Source: Candidatus Woesearchaeota archaeon (GTDB lineage: Archaea > Nanobdellota > Nanobdellia > Woesearchaeales > GW2011-AR9). Taken from it: DNA of 43,366 nucleotides. The position numbers were made by a program, and so were the translations under genes. The DNA lies in contig JABJOX010000028.1 of assembly GCA_018664115.1 (NCBI GenBank), positions 1 through 43,366 of the forward strand. Direction: 5' to 3'. Positions 38,101-43,366 of this stretch are shown here, one piece after another. How positions within the stretch are numbered: the first letter of the stretch is position 1; each line of letters begins with the position of its first letter. Under the pieces are notes generated by a model. The model saw nothing but the letters and a program-made list of their open reading frames with translations. It was not told where the DNA came from and made no database searches.

Positions 38101-39247
38101 ATTGAAATCTGTATCTGTAGGTATTTGGATTGCATTAACTTCAATTGTGAGATTTATATTATTCTTAGTATCTTTTACTCTTCGAAATACTCGGAAATTT
38201 ATGGTCTGGTCTAGAAGCATGATTAGTATTGGTTCATCTAATTTCAAAACTTATCTTTGGAATCATAAATCTTGTCCTCACGTTAAAATTAAAGGGACAG
38301 GAATACCAGCAATTGTTGTTAGTCCACTGAAAAAGAAACCAATCGCTGAATGGAAACAGAGAAGAAAACTTCGTTTAATGGAAGAGATGGAACAGGTGGA
38401 TTTACGTATTAAAGATATTGATAAAGTTTCTTTTAAGAAAATGTTAAAGAAACCTGTAACAGTTGTTTCCAAAAAGAAAAAGATTTTGTTTATTGAAAAA
38501 TTAGCAATTAAAACTAAAACAAAACCAACCATTGTAGAAAAACCTAAAACGGATGTACTTTTAGGTAAGGAATTAAAATGGATTGATAGAAGTTTAACTA
38601 ATTTAGATAAAAAGAAAGTAACAAGAACTACTCGGGGTATTAAGAAATCAATTATAGAAGAACGAGTTGTAGATAATATTGCAGATAAAAAAGCAATTGA
38701 AGAAGTAGTTAAAATATCTAAGGAGTTAGAAGAAAAACATCAACTTGCTAGAAAGAATGAAAGTAAATTACAAAAAGAATTAGAAAAATTAAATCAAAAA
38801 ATATCTTCAATTGATCGTCCGGTTAAGAAATCAACTAGGAAAGTAAACGTTAAAAATATTGGATCTATTTTTAAATCAAAGCGTAGAGATATAATTGCTG
38901 AACAAAATGCGGTTCAGGAAGTTATTAAAGTATCTAAAGAGTTAGAAGAAAGACATCAACTTGCTAGAAAGAATGGAAGTAAGTTACAAAAAGAATTGGA
39001 AAAATTAGATATGAAGTTGTATAAATTAAATCATCCGGTGAAAAATGAGAAGAAGAGAAAAGTTTTGAATATTCCCAGAAAGTTATCTGTTAATAATACT
39101 ACTGTTTTAGCTGGCCGTAAAGCGGTTCGGGAAGTTAATAAAATATCTAAAGAGCTAGAGAAGAAACACCTGTTGGAAGAAATGAGGGGTTCTAAACTTA
39201 ATAAAGAATTGAAGAAAGTTGAAAAGATTATTAGTAAGCTAAGATAA
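32090..39247 (+). CDS. 2385-aa giant surface protein: beta-helix, Ig-like repeats, Pro linker, multi-TM region, cytoplasmic repeat/coiled-coil tail
   Basis: Continuous ORF; paralogous ectodomain to 26331..30209; three near-identical 62-aa repeats; three ~72-aa coiled-coil repeats at the C-terminus. Confidence 0.85.
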   Translation: MIRNNKKEGWKRKVENISSGNKAFLVLSLVLAFFFIFSLSYGYLNDSDFGNYETNLITGAAIGIQDPMVVEEPVIEEPVIEDVVEDVIEEQDSGIIIGEQGLGLAAVDTCNSCADCQTKAVDGVTLQLLNNITNLAADCINLAAGNLVIDCQGYSIISENSFRGIDVNFGNTNVTVNNCSIYNAGTGVYGDAHNVTVDNSSFYHNSVGIDMRRTDHNVRNNYFYNNTEGITFSAAHNAIIRNNKIVGLLNDEGIIGSSGNDIVIDGNDLYNHTNGILISSTSSKTNYDIINNYIYNSTNDGISLTEVEPNLYFANNTINLSLSDCLVYNGDNNNDNQTFLSNTFVNCTTSSLDIQFSSDCTDNYYINNSIDPTVQLRYDQNCPVYFINNSFNKSWVDVVGTTGRTNAKFFVQWYLDVHVQDTAAAAIANANVSVFNVTGDLFNISQSDANGNAPRLVVTEFYQNNTNVKFYETPHNITANLTDYIINYTSVNFTNNESTILTIVLPSGATSCGDTITADTTLTAALNGCTGDGITIGASDIILDCANFQIDGDGDGPDSGVLNSGIYSNITVKNCVIKNFGTAIAFSHSHNVTIWNNTLGHVNFSTDTGGGINFANCTQANISNNIITNITADATANPFGITFAEFVGDAPAALTVSSSVIFGNNISRIYGEDNVNPFGINLGDANFLKIDGLKVDGNVIENINCTSAGGGTSCESNGGIGIRISSGTNVNITNNNVSYTGTAILPNQPNLRIVNNYFRSSTYGIGAFQDSASIRFNHSWIENNTFDGLTQGVYLLGNNHNNTFLNNNFSNILQFSILDFTVGITNNSVIYNSSMGEIKWDKSNITTNITLGVNSSDLYIENGTIGLINDINTFKLNDTAQITFRGLAYPVTPQLLKDNVRCDDGNTCNITYDTSNGVLVANISSFSNYTLQEGTPPYFDPTPTNQTVQYISEFNYDVNGTDDTAIGNYSVNDTAQFRINASGMISNATHLHYGFYGLNISINDTFNNVNSTIIFINVTDTTVPYFDPTPTNQTVQYSSNFFYDINGSDNYNISSYTVNDTIQFKINSSGGLTNVSTLHYGVIPINISVNDTFNNTNSTVIFINITDTTAPSFSPTPSDQSVQVDNQFLYDVNATDNYNVSSYTVNDTTQFSINISGTILNNTILAVGAYNLNISVNDTFNNTKSSAIVVTITAIPATPPADSGGSSRGSDATDSAPATPPEPPAPPSPAAPAPIDSEKEVLSEREVRAIADHIITDIRVPRSEMAATNPEAATDFREGPTADRGEVQRNPISDVEKVLVRIYNPGDKDLVVSPRIKKKIYELKDGERVEDILRDRLLDEFKDINEDDLRQKIEERKEIISLIERENVDFISVGKTASFFAGEVGMYSGEHTAGEYLRNSLITKEIVVRPKETVETELFLRKGLSLDPKDVEIILESRGVLLEEKTIAPIDERLIGTEIDFGEDDNIMDVYVLIPKEVSETQSRGKYHVEIDINQIAWKQRDLENIIVPRQVSSFVEFYGPYDVLSDRGAFLAQEIVYKFDPRSDYVIKSRIYKDGTLVSEHEFERLAIEKVAKDEFYDSPALVGRAFGTAVKLVPFGYRSYWFGLFVLIILIMITIYAGYRLRKIYGFKIKRKGVFDDLEEAKTELIKKIKVVPTFKRGKIASLIIFKRRLIKAALIVSYGLAYPFVILYRGFRFVKNLIVQRFRKLFRHSAKMSEKVSDDYVEAIRDNNRFVRKEVRRSKRSLFKFVLAIISSFGLVMKWVEHQFGKLFRRSAKMSAKVSEQSSEAVHDSNRFVRKEVRRTERKLLKFLLAIGLSLRAAKNWIKRQFRKLFRRSAKMSAKVSEQSSEAVHDSNRFVRKEVRRTEKKLLKFLLAIGLSLRAAKNWIKRQFRKLFRRSAKMSAKVSGGISETSSAVVKRSKNAKEDVSEASSMVLKESKRSLWKFIKNLITGTLSVSKSAFKFLTKWTIYTLKALVVGLAVIIKDTYLLIRKATIWSGKYLFLLLKSVSVGIWIALTSIVRFILFLVSFTLRNTRKFMVWSRSMISIGSSNFKTYLWNHKSCPHVKIKGTGIPAIVVSPLKKKPIAEWKQRRKLRLMEEMEQVDLRIKDIDKVSFKKMLKKPVTVVSKKKKILFIEKLAIKTKTKPTIVEKPKTDVLLGKELKWIDRSLTNLDKKKVTRTTRGIKKSIIEERVVDNIADKKAIEEVVKISKELEEKHQLARKNESKLQKELEKLNQKISSIDRPVKKSTRKVNVKNIGSIFKSKRRDIIAEQNAVQEVIKVSKELEERHQLARKNGSKLQKELEKLDMKLYKLNHPVKNEKKRKVLNIPRKLSVNNTTVLAGRKAVREVNKISKELEKKHLLEEMRGSKLNKELKKVEKIISKLR
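37205..37810 (+). repeat. Tandem 186-bp coding repeats in the giant protein
   Basis: KLFRRSAKMSAKVSEQSSEAVHDSNRFVRKEVRRTE...WIKRQFR repeated; units near 37205, 37391, 37577 plus a partial at 37763. Confidence 0.85.
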
Positions 39248-39274
39248 TTAAAAAAATTAATTAATAGAAATAAT

Positions 39275-39790
39275 TTATTGGGCAATAACTTTACAAGTAC
39301 AAGGGAATTTTTTTGATGCTCGGGTTAATGCTTCTTTACCCACTTTAATATTCTCTTTATTTACTCTTAATTCAATTACTGTTTGGCCTTCTCTAACTCT
39401 GGCTGCACAACTAATGGATTTACCATAAGATTTCTTCATTCCTGTACTCATTCTGTCTGCACCTGCACCACTTGCTAAAGGATTTTCTCTTAAAACATGA
39501 AACGGATAAACTTTAATTCTTAAATGGTATTCTTTACCAAGAGTTTTTTCTAATAATCTGTTAGAAGTCATTCTGGCAGATTCTAAAGCGTTATGACGGA
39601 AATTCATACTTCTAGTGGAATTTAATTTAATTACTGTATCGTATTCTTTTCGAGGGTCACCCATATCAAACTTGATAACTTTCATGTGGGGAAATCCGCC
39701 TCTTACGTAGTTCTTTTTAGTATACTTACTAATTCTAGTGTAAGGTCTTTCTAACTTTTGGTACGCTTTGAATTTACGTAATTTTGCCAT
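39275..39790 (-). CDS. rpl10e: Ribosomal protein L10e (uL16)
   Basis: MAKLRKFKAYQKLERPYTRISKYTKKNYVRGGFPHMKV...HVLRENPLASGAGADRMSTGMKKSYGK. Confidence 0.95.
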   Translation of the reverse strand: MAKLRKFKAYQKLERPYTRISKYTKKNYVRGGFPHMKVIKFDMGDPRKEYDTVIKLNSTRSMNFRHNALESARMTSNRLLEKTLGKEYHLRIKVYPFHVLRENPLASGAGADRMSTGMKKSYGKSISCAARVREGQTVIELRVNKENIKVGKEALTRASKKFPCTCKVIAQ

Positions 39791-39891
39791 TTTTGATTAG
39801 AAATAGGGGTGCTTTATAAAAGTTTCTAGAATGTCATAGATATTTTAGGAGTCATAGAAATTTAACTTTTTTAGAATGATTTATAGTGGAT

Positions 39892-40455
39892 TTATCCTAT
39901 AAAGAGCTTATATTTCTCTTTACCTTCTAATTCAGCAAGAATTCTTTTAATTACCATCCCTTTTGGATCAGGAATTAGTTTAACTCTGTTCTTTAAATCT
40001 TCAAAATTTTCAAACGGTTTACCCTTTCTAGCGTTAATTACTTCCCACATATGTTTTTTACCTAATCCTGGAAGTAGTTCTAATTGGTGCATTCGCATTG
40101 TTAAAGGTTGAGCTTTATTGAAAAATTCTATGAACCTTTCTTCATCTTTACTAATAACTGTTTCAATGACGTGAGGTAATTCTTTTCTAGCAGAATTAGT
40201 TAACTTGTCAATTGATATTCTGCCTTTAATGTGGTGGATATCATCTCTTTTACCTTCACCAATATAAACTTCTTGTTGTGGTTGTAAATGGATATCTTTT
40301 TTTGGAATCAATTCTAATAATGTTAAATGGTTAAGGCCAAGAGCTTGAGCTATAGAAGACTTCATTGTTCCTTGTTCCATAGGATAACCGTGTTCTAAAT
40401 ATTCCAAGATTATCGCATTCTCTTCTTTAACTTGTTGTTTATTGATTGGTTCCAT
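39892..40455 (-). CDS. DUF655 family protein
   Basis: AIILEYLEHG..., QEVYIGEGKRDDIHHIKGRI, LELLPGLGKKHMWEVINARKGKPFENFEDL; downstream of rpoF as usual in archaea. Confidence 0.88.
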   Translation of the reverse strand: MEPINKQQVKEENAIILEYLEHGYPMEQGTMKSSIAQALGLNHLTLLELIPKKDIHLQPQQEVYIGEGKRDDIHHIKGRISIDKLTNSARKELPHVIETVISKDEERFIEFFNKAQPLTMRMHQLELLPGLGKKHMWEVINARKGKPFENFEDLKNRVKLIPDPKGMVIKRILAELEGKEKYKLFIG

Positions 40456-40519
40456 TTTTTTTGTTCTATTTTAGAGATATATCTTAAGAGTTAATAAAAA
40501 TTGCGCTTTTTTAATAGAA

Positions 40520-40864
40520 TTAAGCAAATTCTTTAACTGTTTTAACAATTGCTTCTTGATCTTTTTTAGGCATACTTAATGGGTATGCGGTTAGAACTAC
40601 TTTTAATTCGTCTACTGTTTTCGGTAGGAAATCAACAATTTTGGCAATATGTTCTTCTTTTAACCTTGTTAAGTCTAAATCAGAAAGTTTTTTTTCTAAT
40701 TCTTCTTTTTGTTTTAAGTCTAGTTTAACAAAAGTTTCTAAATACTCTTTAGCTTTATTTGAAAGATAATTCAATTCTTTATCTCTTTTTTCTATTTCGT
40801 CTATTTTTACTTTAACATCTACTAAAGATAGAGATTTCTGTTCAATAAATTGTGGATTTGCCAT
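40520..40864 (-). CDS. rpoF: RNA polymerase subunit F (Rpb4)
   Basis: HIAKIVDFLPKTVDELKVVLTAYPLSMPKKDQEAIVKTVKEF; between L21e and DUF655. Confidence 0.88.
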   Translation of the reverse strand: MANPQFIEQKSLSLVDVKVKIDEIEKRDKELNYLSNKAKEYLETFVKLDLKQKEELEKKLSDLDLTRLKEEHIAKIVDFLPKTVDELKVVLTAYPLSMPKKDQEAIVKTVKEFA

Positions 40865-40881
40865 TTTATTTGTTTACCAAT

Positions 40882-40909
40882 AAAATGGTGCTCAAAAATG
40901 CACCATTTT
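40882..40909 (-). other. Intercistronic perfect hairpin between L21e and rpoF, flanked by 18-bp direct repeats
   Basis: AAAATGGTGC-8 nt-GCACCATTTT; TGCCATTTTATTTGTTTA at 40859-40876 and 40916-40933. Confidence 0.7.
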
Positions 40910-40922
40910 TGTATGTGCCATT

Positions 40923-41210
40923 TTATTTGTTTAAATGAATAGGATGAATATATAAAAGTTTTTCTTTCTTTCCATCTTTGATTTTAACACCATAACAACT
41001 GCCTTTCTTACCTGAAACTGTTCCAGTTAAACCATGGAATCTAGGGAAAAATCTGCCTTTTTGTACTCCTGGATGAATTTTTAAGTTAACTTTGTCTCCG
41101 TCTACGAATTCTTGTAAATATTTACTGATGGAAAGTTTTCCTTTCTTTCTAACAGATTGAGTATACTTATGTCTTGTTTTCCTTTGTTTAGTTCCTGTTC
41201 TAGTTACCAT
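40923..41210 (-). CDS. rpl21e: Ribosomal protein L21e
   Basis: GTKQRKTRHKYTQSVRKKGKLSISKYLQEFVDGDKVNLKIHPGVQKGRFFPRFHGLTGTV. Confidence 0.95.
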   Translation of the reverse strand: MVTRTGTKQRKTRHKYTQSVRKKGKLSISKYLQEFVDGDKVNLKIHPGVQKGRFFPRFHGLTGTVSGKKGSCYGVKIKDGKKEKLLYIHPIHLNK

Positions 41211-41307
41211 TTTAAGTTTATTTTCGTTGTAGGTTTATAAAGATATCGGTAGATTTTTTTTTAATTTAAAGATAATCTTTAAATAGTATATTTATATTCA
41301 TTATGAG

Positions 41308-42081
41308 ATGAGTGGCAATAAAGCAAATTATTCTTCTGAAGTAGCTTTAGATGTTTTTCATACTGCTAGATTAAAATCAGATTTTAGTAACTTGAAATCT
41401 TTTCTTAAAAATGGAGCATACTCTAATTTGGCTCATGGTTATGGTCAGGGAGAAGGATTTTATGTTTGGACTACGTTGGATCGAGCAGTTTATCATTCGA
41501 AATTTTTAAAAAGTATACCAAATTCTCCTAAAAGTTCTTATGTTATTTTTAAGTTTCAGGAAATTATTGATGCCGAAAATTGGGATTTGGATTATGAAGA
41601 ATTAGCTTTGTTAGTGCTTTCTTTTATTTCTGGCCATTGGGGTTTGTTTAAGAAAATTTCTGATAATTTTTTGAGTTTTATAGATAAGGGGAAAAAACAT
41701 TTTATATTGCCAAGTCTTTCTGAAAGGGTAAATCTTTTTAATGAAATTTTTTATTTACGTCTTTTTTATTTAAAAGAAGGAGAAAAAGAACCCAAGAAAG
41801 AAGATTTGAAGACTGGTAAACTAGGGATTGGAAATATAAGGGATACATTTACAGGGGCTTTAGTTGGGACCATATTTAATTATTTACAAAAAGTTTATCC
41901 TAAAAAAACAGCTAAGTTTGAAATTAATGTATTTAAGAAACTTGTTAAGAAAGGGACTGCTATTAAATATGTTGGAAAAGATCCCTTGTTGGTAAAATCT
42001 TTTAATTTAATTATTGATGGAGAATTATTAAGTTATCGGAAGTCTAAATCTTATTTGAGAAAACATGGTATAGTGATTTAA
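41308..42081 (+). CDS. Hypothetical protein, possible ADP-ribosyltransferase-like N-terminal fold
   Basis: VFHTARLKSDFSNLKSFLKNGAYSNLAHGYGQGEGFYVWTTLDRAVYHSKF resembles H-G / GFY / A-x-x-A patterns of ART-like domains. Confidence 0.5.
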   Translation: MSGNKANYSSEVALDVFHTARLKSDFSNLKSFLKNGAYSNLAHGYGQGEGFYVWTTLDRAVYHSKFLKSIPNSPKSSYVIFKFQEIIDAENWDLDYEELALLVLSFISGHWGLFKKISDNFLSFIDKGKKHFILPSLSERVNLFNEIFYLRLFYLKEGEKEPKKEDLKTGKLGIGNIRDTFTGALVGTIFNYLQKVYPKKTAKFEINVFKKLVKKGTAIKYVGKDPLLVKSFNLIIDGELLSYRKSKSYLRKHGIVI

Positions 42082-42833
42082 TCCTTTCCTAACGCCCACA
42101 TGATTTCAAAGTATTTCTTGAATGAATCTGCAACTTTCTTGCTTTTTATTTTGAAAGCTACTGGATTTTTTATCCAAAGAGCAATAAATGTTACATCTTT
42201 GTAAATATTGATGGTGGCGGGAGTTTCTTGCGGTAAGAATTTATTTTCTGTGATTGGTGATTGTTGTTCATATTGGAAAGTTTTTCTGGCACTTTCATTG
42301 TAAAGAACTTTCCATTTCATTTTCTTTTTTTCACATTTTTTGATAACTTTCGTAATTAGGGCATTAGTTTTTTGTTGATCTTCTCCTGCATAGGCTCCTA
42401 AAACGTACCAAACATCATTTTTGTTCATTACTTTTATTCCTTCATTAAAGACTGTTTCTAGGCCTTTCCATCCCTGGAATATTTCTGCTTGAGTATCGTC
42501 TGTTTTTAATTGTTGAAGTAATTTTAATTGAGGGATAATTTTCTTAATCTCTGTTTCTTCTTCGTTAATATTATTCTTTTTGTCCTCTAAGAAATCTAGT
42601 AGTCTGTCTGGAGAAACGGCTTTGAAGTTTTTTGTATTGGAAATAATAACGTGGGTTACCAGGCCTTTATTTGCCAATCGTTCTAAGCCATCATAAACTT
42701 TAGAATTATGGATACCGGTTTTCTTAATAATTGCTCCTGATGTAGTTAAACCTAATTCTAATAATTTGAGATATATTTTAACTTCATTCTTAGTTAAGCC
42801 TATTTTTTCTAATATTTGTTCCATTTTAGTCAA
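42078..42833 (-). CDS. TrmB family transcriptional regulator
   Basis: LEKIGLTKNEVKIYLKLLELGLTTSGAIIKKTGIHNSKVYDGLERLANKGLVTHV plus PLD-like sensor domain. Confidence 0.9.
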   Translation of the reverse strand: MTKMEQILEKIGLTKNEVKIYLKLLELGLTTSGAIIKKTGIHNSKVYDGLERLANKGLVTHVIISNTKNFKAVSPDRLLDFLEDKKNNINEEETEIKKIIPQLKLLQQLKTDDTQAEIFQGWKGLETVFNEGIKVMNKNDVWYVLGAYAGEDQQKTNALITKVIKKCEKKKMKWKVLYNESARKTFQYEQQSPITENKFLPQETPATINIYKDVTFIALWIKNPVAFKIKSKKVADSFKKYFEIMWALGKD

Positions 42834-42925
42834 TTAGCTTTATTTTTATTTAAATCTTTCTGTTGTTCTCCCGTTAGGGAGGAATAACATTTAAGTAGTT
42901 ATTAGTTACTACTGTATTATAACGA

Positions 42926-42946
42926 AACACTTACTAAGTGAGTGTT
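42926..42946. promoter_or_regulatory. Inverted repeat just upstream of the SD of the next gene
   Basis: AACACTTAC-TAA-GTGAGTGTT, 4 nt before GGAGGT. Confidence 0.45.
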
Positions 42947-42964
42947 AAAAGGAGGTAGAATAAA

Positions 42965-43366
42965 ATGTTAGAATTGGAAAGTAGATTAGAGGCGTTAACT
43001 CATGAGGGGGCACCAAAAGTACGTTGGAGGATTGATTCAGGGTTTACTACAGATATACCGGAAATGGAGAAAATTAACAAAGCCCTTGTAAGTATTAGCG
43101 CAAAAGAAAAGTTAGAATTAATTACGCAACTTTTCTCATTGTATCTCGGAAATGATAGAGAAGCACAAAAGAGAATTTTTGGTGATCTTTCAATTGGATT
43201 GTATGTATTAGGAACACTTACAGACGATGGAAGACAGTTCCGAATTTGGGATAGAGTTCCAGGTTATATGACTTATGACCATGTTGATAACGGACCTGGT
43301 TTGTTAGAAGTTGTAGGGGATCCAAGAGAAGTAATCAAATATGTTCACGCACTAGTTTCTGAAAGA
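42965..43366 (+). CDS. Hypothetical protein, runs off window edge (not in ORF track)
   Basis: ATG at 42965 after AAGGAGGTAG; 134 codons with no stop: MLELESRLEALTHEGAPKVRWRIDSGFTTDIPEMEKINKALVSIS... Confidence 0.75.
   Translation, partial: MLELESRLEALTHEGAPKVRWRIDSGFTTDIPEMEKINKALVSISAKEKLELITQLFSLYLGNDREAQKRIFGDLSIGLYVLGTLTDDGRQFRIWDRVPGYMTYDHVDNGPGLLEVVGDPREVIKYVHALVSER

Overview
AT-rich archaeal chromosomal window, most likely a DPANN/Woesearchaeota-type genome judging from gene content (prefoldin alpha-FtsY, L21e-RpoF-DUF655, L10e, archaeal ThrRS, SMC, Nog1-like GTPase, TATA boxes, many exported one-TM proteins). It holds about 30 protein-coding genes. Two tRNA genes are disrupted by introns and are not visible in the ORF track. 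One is tRNA-Leu(UAA), minus strand, with a canonical 37/38 intron and a T-stem intron; its 3' end is overlapped by a LAGLIDADG homing-endonuclease ORF. The other is tRNA-Phe(GAA), plus strand, with a canonical 37/38 intron and a D-loop intron. Other features: a long structured leader upstream of uS15, a candidate minus-strand sRNA with a C-rich loop, an unlisted 38-aa membrane microprotein overlapping its downstream gene, and two giant paralogous beta-helix surface proteins flanking a Nog1-like GTPase and a duplicated-HTH regulator. Five TTAC-N6-GTAA-type operator repeats precede that regulator, and a matching site sits on the SMC promoter. No CRISPR array, rRNA gene or transposase was seen. 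All family assignments come from reading the translated sequence; no searches were run.
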